Below are positions 6,276 to 12,159 of a stretch of DNA of 12,159 bases, piece by piece; within the stretch, counting starts at the first letter, position 1, and every line of letters begins with the position of its first letter. Origin of the DNA: Oscillospiraceae bacterium (GTDB lineage Bacteria > Bacillota > Clostridia > Oscillospirales > Ruminococcaceae); assembly GCA_019413245.1 (NCBI GenBank), contig DXNX01000068.1, positions 1 to 12,159 of the forward strand, given 5' to 3'. The translations under genes and the position numbers were made by a program. The notes under the pieces are model-generated. The model saw nothing but the letters and a program-made list of their open reading frames with translations. It did no database searches and was not told the DNA's origin.

Positions 6276-8818
6276 GCCTGAACGAGCGACTGTTCATCGT
6301 TATACCGCTGCTTTCGCTGCTGTGCAACCTGTTTTTGTTCCTCACGGCCCTGAGCACCAAGAAGGACCGTCTGGTCTATGCCTTCATTGCCCTGCTGGGC
6401 GCTTTCACCATGTGGTCGGGCGGTTCCCTGTTCATGCGCCTGCAGCTGGCGCCGGGGTATCCGTTCTGGTACATGGTATCCATCACCGGCATCTTCCTGG
6501 TGCCGTTCCTGATCTACAATTTCATCTACCGGTACACCGACACCAAGGCCCCCTTCTCCCACATTGTGCAGGGGGTGATCTGGCTGGTGATCCTGCTGCT
6601 GAACATCGGCAACGTCTTTGTCACCGACCCCCACATGGTCACGGTGGGACACGAGACCCGGTTTGAGTATGGCATTTCGCCGCTGGTGCTCATTCCCATC
6701 TTCATGGCCGCCTACACCCTGCTGGCTGCCTGGCGTCTGGCCTACAAAAGCTGCCGGGAAGGCCGTTCGGATATTTCCCAGTTCCGGCCCATGCTCATCG
6801 GCGTGGCCGTCATGTTCGCCTGTACCGTATCGGCGGTGCTGCCCCAGATGGTCTCCCTGCCGGTGGACACCTTCTCCTGCATGGTCAATGCCGTCTGTCT
6901 GTACTACATGCTGTACAAGCGCCGGCTGGTGCCCCTGCGCAGTTTCGCCTCCAACGGGCCGGTGTTCGCCATTGCCCTGATCTGTGCCAGCGTGCTGCTG
7001 GTCAGCGGCTACCGTTCCGCGGACGCCTTCTACGCCCTCTATTTTGAAAAGTTCATGCCGTACAAAACCATCGTGTTCTCGGTGTCGGTATCGGTGCTGA
7101 CGGTGCTGCTGTTCTGCATTGTCCGGCGGCTGATGACCGCCATTTTGCTCAAAGGGGCTGAGCAGCAGAACGAGGAGCTGCGGCAGTTCAGCACCGACGT
7201 GAACAAGACCCTGAGCCTGGATGCCCTGCTCCAACTATACCGGGATTACCTGCAGCATTCCATGCCCGGTTACACCGCCCGGATCTTTGTGCTGGACAGC
7301 CGCACCGGCGGCTATGAGATGTGCGACGCCACCGAGATGTCGGTGGCCTGCCGGGACAGCTTTGCCGCCGACGATCCCATGATGGCCTGGCTGAAGACCC
7401 GGGGCTGCTGCTCCCAGTATGCCGAATTCACCCGCTCCCGGTATTTCCGGGCCCTGTGGCAGAAAGAGAAGGACCGCCTGGAACAGATGCGGGTGGAACT
7501 GCTGCTGCCCATCATGAGCGGCGAGGATATGACCGCCGTGACCCTGTTTTCCCGCCAGGACGACGCCCCGCGCCATGCGCTTTCGCAGGAGCGGCTGCGC
7601 ATGCTGGATTCGGTGGCAGCGGTGCTGGCTATTGCGCTGAACAACGCCTCGCTGTATGAAGCCCTGCGCAAGAAAGCCCAGTTCGATCCTCTCACCGGGC
7701 TGTACAACCGCAGCTATTTCCAGGAAGTGCTGCAAAACGACTTCTCGCTGGCTCATCACGCCCAGCTTTCGGTGCTCATCCTCAGCCTTGATGACTTCCG
7801 GCTGTACAATGAACTGTACGGAGCTGCCGAGGGCGACCGCATCCTCCGCCGTTTTGCCGACGCCTTGCGGGTGCTGGTGGGCAGCCGGGGCACCGTGGCC
7901 CGGTACAGCGGCAAGGAATTCATCGTCAGCTTCCCCTTCTGTCCGCCGGATACAGCGGTGGACTGCGCCGAGCAGGCCCGGCAGTGGCTCCGGCGTGAGG
8001 TGGTAGGTTCCACCCAGGCCACCCGCCGGTTTCTCACCTTCTCCGCCGGCATCAGCAGCTATCCCACCTGCGCCCGCAGCGTGGAGGAACTGCTGACCTA
8101 CGCGGGCATGGCCGTCTATTCGGCCAAGAACAACGGCAAGAACCGCACCTGCCTGTACACCCCCGAACCGGAGGACAAGCGCATCGCCAAGAGTTATGCT
8201 TCCAAGCGGGCGCTGGCGGACAGCTGTTCCTCCACCATCTATGCCCTGACCGCCGCCATCGACGCGAAGGACCATTACACCTTCAGTCACTCCCAGCATG
8301 TGGCCGAGTACGCCGCCACCCTGGCCACCGCCGCCGGGCTGGACGCCGAACACATCGAGATCGTCCGGCAGGCCGGACTTCTGCATGACATCGGCAAGAT
8401 CGGCACGCCGGAAGCCATCCTTTCCAAGAGCGGCCGCCTGACCCCCGAGGAATACGACGTGATCAAGCAGCATGTGGAATCCTCCACCTCCATGATCCGG
8501 TATCTGCCCTCCATGGACTACGTCATCCCGTCGGTGCTTGGTCACCACGAGCGCTGGGACGGCAAAGGCTATCCCCGGGGCATTGCCGGGGAACAGATCC
8601 CCATCGGGGCCCGCTGCCTGTGCCTGGCCGATTCCTTCGACGCCATGGTCTCCCGCCGCAGCTACAAGGAAGCCCTGAGCGTGGACCGGGCGCTGCAGGA
8701 GATCGAGGACAACCTGGGCACCCAGTTTGATCCCCGCCTGGGCAAGCTGTTCATCGAGCTGGTACATTCCGGCAAGATTCAGGTCCATGCGGACACTGCC
8801 CCCGAACCCACCCGATAA
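6272..8818 (+). CDS. Membrane GAF-GGDEF-HD-GYP c-di-GMP phosphodiesterase
   Basis: An 848-residue signalling protein. Residues about 5-285 contain roughly nine membrane helices resembling the 7TM sensor modules of histidine kinases. A linker and GAF-like domain follow (about 285-465). Next is a GGDEF domain beginning FDPLTGLYNR (471-480) whose active site reads SGKEF (546-550) instead of GGDEF, and whose RxxD inhibitory site is absent; it should not make c-di-GMP. The C-terminal HD-GYP domain is intact: HSQH (673-676), HDIGKIG (705-711), HHERWDGKGYP (758-768), and the ADSFDAM metal/phosphate region. It should therefore hydrolyse c-di-GMP to GMP or pGpG, perhaps with the dead GGDEF sensing GTP. 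The start is the GTG at 6272, 9 bases after GGAAGGAGG and overlapping the GH3 stop. It is the last gene of the operon, and a strong terminator follows. The signal sensed is unknown. Confidence 0.92.
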   Translation: MSLNERLFIVIPLLSLLCNLFLFLTALSTKKDRLVYAFIALLGAFTMWSGGSLFMRLQLAPGYPFWYMVSITGIFLVPFLIYNFIYRYTDTKAPFSHIVQGVIWLVILLLNIGNVFVTDPHMVTVGHETRFEYGISPLVLIPIFMAAYTLLAAWRLAYKSCREGRSDISQFRPMLIGVAVMFACTVSAVLPQMVSLPVDTFSCMVNAVCLYYMLYKRRLVPLRSFASNGPVFAIALICASVLLVSGYRSADAFYALYFEKFMPYKTIVFSVSVSVLTVLLFCIVRRLMTAILLKGAEQQNEELRQFSTDVNKTLSLDALLQLYRDYLQHSMPGYTARIFVLDSRTGGYEMCDATEMSVACRDSFAADDPMMAWLKTRGCCSQYAEFTRSRYFRALWQKEKDRLEQMRVELLLPIMSGEDMTAVTLFSRQDDAPRHALSQERLRMLDSVAAVLAIALNNASLYEALRKKAQFDPLTGLYNRSYFQEVLQNDFSLAHHAQLSVLILSLDDFRLYNELYGAAEGDRILRRFADALRVLVGSRGTVARYSGKEFIVSFPFCPPDTAVDCAEQARQWLRREVVGSTQATRRFLTFSAGISSYPTCARSVEELLTYAGMAVYSAKNNGKNRTCLYTPEPEDKRIAKSYASKRALADSCSSTIYALTAAIDAKDHYTFSHSQHVAEYAATLATAAGLDAEHIEIVRQAGLLHDIGKIGTPEAILSKSGRLTPEEYDVIKQHVESSTSMIRYLPSMDYVIPSVLGHHERWDGKGYPRGIAGEQIPIGARCLCLADSFDAMVSRRSYKEALSVDRALQEIEDNLGTQFDPRLGKLFIELVHSGKIQVHADTAPEPTR

Positions 8819-8823
8819 AACAG

Positions 8824-8870
8824 AAAAAGGACCGCCGCCCTCTTCGAAGGACAGCGGTCCTTTTGTTTTT
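8824..8870 (+). terminator. Bidirectional rho-independent terminator
   Basis: AAAAGGACCGC (8825-8835) pairs with GCGGTCCTTTT (8854-8864), followed by GTTTTT. The A-run on the left gives a matching T-run on the other strand. It lies between the convergent ends of the HD-GYP gene (8818) and the glucokinase gene (8880) and can serve both. Confidence 0.92.
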
Positions 8871-8879
8871 GTGTGTCTG

Positions 8880-9842
8880 TCAACAGGCGGTGCGGCCCAG
8901 CAGAGCGGCGCCGATGACCCCGGCGCGGTAGCCCAGCGTGCAGGTAGTGATGGTGGTCTTTTTGTGGGCGTGTGCCGCCCCGAAGACCAGGGGCTCCACC
9001 TTGGCCCGCAGGGGCGCCAGCAGAGCCTCGCCCTGGTTGGCGATGCCGCCGGACAGCCCCACCACCTGGGGGAAGAAGATGTTGATGAGGTTGGCCACAC
9101 CGGAGGCCAGGTAGCCGATGTAATTGTCCACCACCTGGGCGGCCACCGGATCGCCGGCGTCCCGGGCGTCAAAGACGGTGCGGCCGGTGACTTCCTCCAG
9201 GGTGGGGGCCAGCTTCCACAGTCCGCTTTCGGGGTGGGCCTGCATGGCCTCCCGGGTCTGGCGGATCAGGGCCGTGGCGCTGGCAAAGGCTTCGAAGCAG
9301 CCGCGGCGGCCGCAGGTGCACAGGGGGGCGTCGGCGCTGCCGTCGATGGCCATGTGGCCCGGTTCGGCGGCGGCCCCGGTATACCCGGTCAGCAGCTTGC
9401 CGTCCAGCACCACACCGCCGCCCACGCCGGTGCCCAGGGTGATGATGACTGCGCTCTGGGCGCCCTTGGCACAGCCGGCCAGGGCTTCGCCCAACGCGGC
9501 CGCGTTGGCATCATTGGCCAGACGCACCGGCATGCCCAGGGCCTTGTGCAGATACTCACCCATGGCAAAGTCTGCCCAGTCCAGGTTGTTGGAATACAGC
9601 ACCATGCCGGTGGCATCATCCACGGTGCCGGGGCAGCCCACACCCACGCAGGCCACATCGGCGGTGTTCAGCTTCTGTTCCTGCATCAGCTCCCGGCACA
9701 AATCGGCAATGTCATCGCACACCGATTCCGCCGGCCGGGGCAGGCGGGTGGGACGGCTGCCCTCCCGCAGGATGCGCCCGTCCTCCTCCACCAGCGCCGC
9801 CTTGATGTTGGTGCCGCCCAGGTCTACGCCAAGATAGATCAT
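8880..9842 (-). CDS. glcK: ROK family glucokinase
   Basis: A 320-residue cytoplasmic sugar kinase that should phosphorylate glucose to glucose 6-phosphate with ATP. It has the N-terminal phosphate motif DLGGTNIK (7-14), the sugar-site LYSNNLDW, the catalytic Asp in NDAN (D111), and LGTGVGGG (136-143). It also has the ROK signature with EPGH (160-163) and the zinc cluster CTCGRRGC (175-182) followed by FE. The EPGH to CxCGxxGCxE arrangement is typical of Firmicutes ROK glucokinases rather than ROK repressors, and there is no N-terminal helix-turn-helix. The ATG at 9842-9840 has AGGAGG 7 bases upstream. It has its own promoter and is not operonic with the ECF gene, because a terminator separates them. 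A different hexose specificity is possible; the ROK kinase call is secure. Confidence 0.9.
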   Translation of the reverse strand: MIYLGVDLGGTNIKAALVEEDGRILREGSRPTRLPRPAESVCDDIADLCRELMQEQKLNTADVACVGVGCPGTVDDATGMVLYSNNLDWADFAMGEYLHKALGMPVRLANDANAAALGEALAGCAKGAQSAVIITLGTGVGGGVVLDGKLLTGYTGAAAEPGHMAIDGSADAPLCTCGRRGCFEAFASATALIRQTREAMQAHPESGLWKLAPTLEEVTGRTVFDARDAGDPVAAQVVDNYIGYLASGVANLINIFFPQVVGLSGGIANQGEALLAPLRAKVEPLVFGAAHAHKKTTITTCTLGYRAGVIGAALLGRTAC

Positions 9843-9898
9843 CTGTATTCCTCCTGTTTTTCCGGCCGGGCCAGGGGCCGCGGTCCTGTACTGTCCTT

Positions 9899-9926
9899 AT
9901 TGTACCATCTTTGCCGCGGCTGGCAA
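9899..9926 (-). promoter_or_regulatory. Sigma-A promoter of the glucokinase gene
   Basis: On the minus strand TTGCCA (9926-9921) and TACAAT (9904-9899) are separated by 16 bases, about 57 bases ahead of the start codon. It lies just downstream of the terminator of the ECF gene, so glucokinase should be transcribed on its own. Confidence 0.7.
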
Positions 9927-9938
9927 GCCCCGGACAGC

Positions 9939-9976
9939 AAAAAGGCCCCTGCGCCGCATTTCGGGCGAAGGGGCCG
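9939..9976 (-). terminator. Rho-independent terminator of the ECF S-component gene
   Basis: Read on the minus strand, GGCCCC (9975-9970) and GGGGCC (9949-9944) form the outer stem, with an inner CGCC/GGCG extension. TTTTTG follows at 9943-9938. It begins 12 bases after the ECF stop codon. Confidence 0.88.
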
Positions 9977-9987
9977 GAAGAGAAGAC

Positions 9988-10566
9988 TCAGTTTTCCTTG
10001 CGGGCACAGCTTTGGGCATGGCTGAACCGGCGCAGCCCGGTGCGGTCCAGCGCCACCATAAAGGCGGGGATGAACACCAGCTGCAGGATGATGCCGGGGA
10101 TGGCGTTGGTGAACGCTCCGGCCAGGAAGGCTGCCCAGGTGAAGGCGGACCCGCCCAGGCCCAGCAGCAGCACTTCGGCCAGGCCCCAGACCAGACGGCC
10201 GCCCAGCATGGCGCCGAGCAGGCAGACATACAGGGCCTTGACGCACTTCCAGCGGGAATGGGCGTACAACCAGCCGGCCAGCACGCCGTAGGCGGCCAGC
10301 TCAAAGGCCATGGCCAGACCGTTGGGGTAGATTGGCGGCATACCGAACAGCAGATAGCGCAGCAGCGGCAGGACAAAGCCCACCAGACCGCCGTACTGCC
10401 AGCCGCAGATCAGACCGCACAGCAATACCGGCAGATGCATGGGCAGCAGCATGCTGCCGATCTGGGGGATCTGCCCGGTCAGGAAGGGCAATACCAGGCC
10501 GATGGCCATAAACATGGCGGACAGCGCCAGATTCTGTACCTTCGGATTCCGGTTTTTTCTTTCCAT
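9988..10566 (-). CDS. ECF transporter S component, substrate unknown
   Basis: A 192-residue membrane protein with about six helices, matching the substrate-binding S component of energy-coupling-factor vitamin transporters. The basic N-terminus MERKNRNPKVQ is followed by LALSAMFMAIGLVLPF, where the AxxxA helix pattern used to dock on EcfT is typical. Then come LLPMHLPVLLCG (40-51) and LRYLLFGMPPIYPNGLAMAFELAAYG, a pattern I associate with Clostridia S components of uncertain ligand. No EcfA or EcfT gene is in the window, so it would share a general energising module encoded elsewhere (group II arrangement). The start is the ATG at 10566-10564, with AAGGAG 11 bases upstream; the frame continues upstream to 10764 but there it runs antisense-like through the promoter and the cupin end. 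The leader is too short (about 55 bases) for a known vitamin riboswitch, so no substrate can be read from regulation. Confidence 0.85.
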   Translation of the reverse strand: MERKNRNPKVQNLALSAMFMAIGLVLPFLTGQIPQIGSMLLPMHLPVLLCGLICGWQYGGLVGFVLPLLRYLLFGMPPIYPNGLAMAFELAAYGVLAGWLYAHSRWKCVKALYVCLLGAMLGGRLVWGLAEVLLLGLGGSAFTWAAFLAGAFTNAIPGIILQLVFIPAFMVALDRTGLRRFSHAQSCARKEN

Positions 10567-10629
10567 AAAGCGGGATGCTCCTTTGCAAAAGGTGTGGGCG
10601 GGCCGCTTTCCCGGTCCGCGCATATCGGT

Positions 10630-10659
10630 ATGATACCACACCGTTTCCCGGCCGTGCAA
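10630..10659 (-). promoter_or_regulatory. Promoter of the ECF S-component gene
   Basis: On the minus strand TTGCAC (10659-10654) and TATCAT (10635-10630) are 18 bases apart, and the -35 starts 8 bases after the cupin stop codon. The -10 lies inside an 11-base palindrome, GGTAT-C-ATACC (10637-10627), which could be a small operator. No terminator separates the cupin from this gene, so read-through from the cupin is possible. Confidence 0.6.
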
Positions 10660-10666
10660 TATCAAA

Positions 10667-11086
10667 TCAGGGTAACTTTTGGTACTCTGCCTCATCCACC
10701 GGCTCGCACCATTCGTTGGAAGTCTCCTCGCCGGGCACCTCCACGGCCAGATGCTGGAAGGCACTGTCGGGAGCGGCCCCGTGCCAGTGCTTGACCTCCG
10801 GCGGGATGTTCACCACATCCCCGGGATGCAGTTCCCGGGCGGGTTTGCCCCATTCCTGGTAGTAGCCGCGGCCCGCCGTGACCAGCAGGATCTGCCCGCC
10901 GCCCTGCTTGGCGTGGTGGATGTGCCAGTGGTTGCGGCATCCCGGCTCAAAGCTCACGTTGGCGATGCCCACCTGGGTGGAGGACAGGCTCTGCAGCCAG
11001 CTTTTTCCGTCAAAAAACTGCGCGTAGGCGTCATTGGGCTGTCCCACCGGGAAAATACTCGTCTGTTTCAGTTCGTTCCAATCCAT
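10667..11086 (-). CDS. Single-domain cupin, putative metalloprotein
   Basis: A 139-residue one-domain cupin (beta-barrel). Motif 1 is NHWHIHHAKQGGGQIL (52-67), with His55, His57 and Gln65 as likely metal ligands (Gln in place of the usual Glu) and AGRGYYQEWG after it. Motif 2 is HPGDVVNIPPEVKHWHGA (87-104), with His100. This pattern (WHIHHA...GGGQIL...KHWHGAAPDS) is common in small Clostridia and Bacteroidetes cupins, often found near carboxymuconolactone-decarboxylase-like proteins, whose reactions are undefined. The ATG at 11086-11084 has AGGAGG 9 bases upstream. It is transcribed divergently from the LysR gene with a short shared promoter region, so it is the likely LysR target. The fold is certain; an enzymatic role is not shown. 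Confidence 0.88.
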   Translation of the reverse strand: MDWNELKQTSIFPVGQPNDAYAQFFDGKSWLQSLSSTQVGIANVSFEPGCRNHWHIHHAKQGGGQILLVTAGRGYYQEWGKPARELHPGDVVNIPPEVKHWHGAAPDSAFQHLAVEVPGEETSNEWCEPVDEAEYQKLP

Positions 11087-11134
11087 CTGTGCGGACCTCC
11101 TGTTTCCGGGCCGCGTCCGGCGGCCGTTTTCCTT

Positions 11135-11140
11135 ATTGTA
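11135..11140 (-). promoter_or_regulatory. -10 element of the cupin promoter, without a good -35
   Basis: On the minus strand TACAAT (11140-11135) lies about 50 bases ahead of the cupin ATG. At a 17-base spacing the -35 position reads TTCTCT, a poor match, which fits a promoter needing an activator such as the divergent LysR protein. It overlaps the control region of that regulator gene. Confidence 0.5.
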
Positions 11141-11152
11141 TCCCGCCGTCCC

Positions 11153-11181
11153 TTGACAGAGAAGTGCCGGTTTTGTACCAT
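11153..11181 (+). promoter_or_regulatory. Promoter of the LysR regulator gene
   Basis: A perfect TTGACA (11153-11158) and TACCAT (11176-11181) are separated by 17 bases, about 40 bases ahead of the ATG. The start site should fall inside or just after the AT-rich dyad at 11182-11204, a suitable place for autorepression. Confidence 0.65.
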
Positions 11182-11204
11182 AGTATAAACTAAAAGTTTT
11201 TACT
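11182..11204. promoter_or_regulatory. AT-rich dyad, candidate LysR operator
   Basis: AGTATAAACT (11182-11191) and AGTTTTTACT (11195-11204) are inverted copies with one mismatch and a 3-base spacer. They stand out as almost GC-free in a GC-rich region. The dyad sits between the LysR -10 and its ribosome site (AAGGAGG at 11207-11213). LysR-type sites are usually short AT-rich dyads between divergent genes, so this is the best candidate here. Its position downstream of the LysR -10 suits autorepression better than activation of the cupin gene. Confidence 0.5.
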
Positions 11205-11220
11205 GCAAGGAGGCTGTCTC

Positions 11221-12111
11221 ATGTTCAACCCACAGCTCACCGTTTTTGTCCGGGTGGCGGACCTGGGCAGCTTCAACAAAGCGGCCGAGACCCTGTTCAT
11301 CTCCCCCACCGCCGTGATGAAACAGGTCAACGCCCTGGAAAAGCATCTGGGACTGACCCTGTTTGCCCGGGGACGCCGGGGTGTGACCCTGACGCCGGAG
11401 GGGCAGGTCATCTACCGGTATGCCCGGCAGATGTTTGAACAGTCGGCCAAAGCCGTGCAGGAAGCCCGGGCGGCGGCGGAGTACGCCGCCACCACCTTCT
11501 GCGTGGGCACCTCCATCCTGAACCCCTGCAAGCCCTTCATGGACCTGTGGGACAGGCTGTCCGGGCAGTTTCCCGGCTACCAGCTGCACATCGTCCCTTT
11601 TGAGGATGACCACGAGGGCATCCTCAACGAGATCGGCGCTCTGGGGGTCAAGTTTGACTTTCTCATCGGGGCCTGCGATTCCCGCCAGTGGCTGGACCGG
11701 TGCCGGTTTCTGCCCCTGGGGGAATACCACCACTGTGTGGCTGTTCCCCGGGACCATCCCCTGGCCGGGCGCAAGTGCCTGACCGTGCAGGACCTGTACG
11801 GCCAGACGCTGATGATGGTACGCCGGGGGGATTCCCCTTCGGTGGACCGGGTGCGGGACGAGATCGAGCGCCACCCGGCGATCCGCATCGAGGACACCCC
11901 GCAGTTTTATGACCTGGAAGTGTTCAACCGCTGCGCCCAGACCCGCCAGCCTCTCATGACGCTGGACTGCTGGGCGGAGGTGCATCCATCCCTGGTCACC
12001 TTGCCGGTGGACTGGGACTTCACCATTCCCTACGGCCTTTTGTACCAGCTGGACCCGGTGCCCGATGTGGCCCGGTTCGTGGAGCTGGCCACGGCCCTGG
12101 CACAGCCGTAA
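11221..12111 (+). CDS. LysR family transcriptional regulator
   Basis: A 296-residue regulator of standard LysR length. The N-terminal winged helix-turn-helix spans residues 1-60: FVRVADLGSFNKAAETLFIS, then PTAVMKQVNALEKHLGLTLFARGRRGVTLTPEG, a textbook LysR DNA-binding domain. A linker helix (to about 90) leads to a periplasmic-binding-protein-like effector domain beginning TTFCVGTSILNPC. DFLIGACDS and EYHHCVAVPRDHPLAG are typical inner-strand and hinge patterns. The ATG has AAGGAGG 7 bases upstream. It is divergent from the cupin gene, which it probably controls. The effector is unknown; two Cys in the first effector-domain segments (CVGTSILNPC) are noticeable but not diagnostic of redox sensing. 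Confidence 0.93.
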   Translation: MFNPQLTVFVRVADLGSFNKAAETLFISPTAVMKQVNALEKHLGLTLFARGRRGVTLTPEGQVIYRYARQMFEQSAKAVQEARAAAEYAATTFCVGTSILNPCKPFMDLWDRLSGQFPGYQLHIVPFEDDHEGILNEIGALGVKFDFLIGACDSRQWLDRCRFLPLGEYHHCVAVPRDHPLAGRKCLTVQDLYGQTLMMVRRGDSPSVDRVRDEIERHPAIRIEDTPQFYDLEVFNRCAQTRQPLMTLDCWAEVHPSLVTLPVDWDFTIPYGLLYQLDPVPDVARFVELATALAQP

Positions 12112-12129
12112 TTTGGGTACACAACACAG

Positions 12130-12159
12130 AAGGAGCCGCCCCGGCCGGGGCGGCTCCTT
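12130..12159 (+). terminator. Perfect palindrome, likely terminator hairpin cut by the window end
   Basis: The last 30 bases are a perfect palindrome (left half AAGGAGCCGCCCCGG) with no unpaired loop bases. It lies 18 bases after the LysR stop and ends in CTCCTT, where the T-tract of a rho-independent terminator would begin. The sequence stops there, so the T-run cannot be confirmed. Confidence 0.7.

Noticed and set aside
7235..9172. 645-codon minus-strand frame spanning the HD-GYP gene and glucokinase end
   Set aside because: Antisense shadow crossing a bidirectional terminator; the translation is low-complexity and unlike any protein family.
8727..10025. 432-codon plus-strand frame opposite the glucokinase gene
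   Set aside because: Complement of a well-supported ROK kinase gene; it crosses terminators and a promoter and has no ribosome site.
9899..11140. Shared TACAATAAGGA around the -10 of the glucokinase and cupin promoters
   Set aside because: Most of the match is the -10 consensus itself; the remaining five bases can agree by chance and no wider similarity extends from it.

Overview
The window looks like a chromosomal segment of a high-GC anaerobic member of the Clostridia, close to the Oscillospiraceae/Ruminococcaceae (Gemmiger, Subdoligranulum and Faecalibacterium-like bacteria). This is inferred from the GC-rich, strongly biased codon use combined with Firmicutes-style AAGGAGG ribosome sites and sigma-A promoters, and from the gene families present (SpoVK/CbbX-type AAA+ ATPase, DegV, ROK glucokinase with a CxCGxxGC zinc site, orphan ECF S component). 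No rRNA, tRNA, CRISPR array, insertion sequence or phage gene was seen.

Layout. (1) 1-2196: a two-module AAA+ ATPase gene on the plus strand. Its normal 5' end (ribosome site, ATG and 59 codons) is present but points the wrong way on the minus strand, between two exact 33-base inverted copies. A terminator follows. (2) 2233-2781, minus: a small six-helix membrane protein of unknown function. (3) 2782-3189: a divergent promoter region. (4) 3190-8818, plus: a tight four-gene operon behind one good sigma-A promoter. It encodes a DegV fatty-acid-binding protein, an ICMT/PEMT-like membrane methyltransferase, a GH3-family acyl-adenylating enzyme, and a large membrane GAF-GGDEF-HD-GYP protein that should degrade c-di-GMP. 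Two of the three junctions are 4-base stop/start overlaps, and a strong terminator closes the operon. (5) 8880-11086, minus: ROK glucokinase, an orphan ECF transporter S component and a cupin, each with its own promoter-like sequence. (6) 11221-12111, plus: a LysR regulator divergent from the cupin, with an AT-rich dyad between them. It is followed by a perfect 30-base palindrome at the very end of the window.

How the genes may work together. The operon joins three proteins whose families act on acyl chains, lipids or carboxylic acids (DegV, membrane methyltransferase, GH3) with a membrane second-messenger phosphodiesterase. A lipid or acyl-conjugation pathway linked to c-di-GMP is the most interesting hypothesis here, but it is inference from gene order and families. 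The LysR/cupin pair has the classic arrangement of a divergently transcribed regulator and target. Glucokinase and the ECF S component are ordinary housekeeping functions.

Both ends of the window fall on inverted-repeat sequence. The 5' rearrangement therefore needs to be separated from an assembly fold-back before any biology is built on it.
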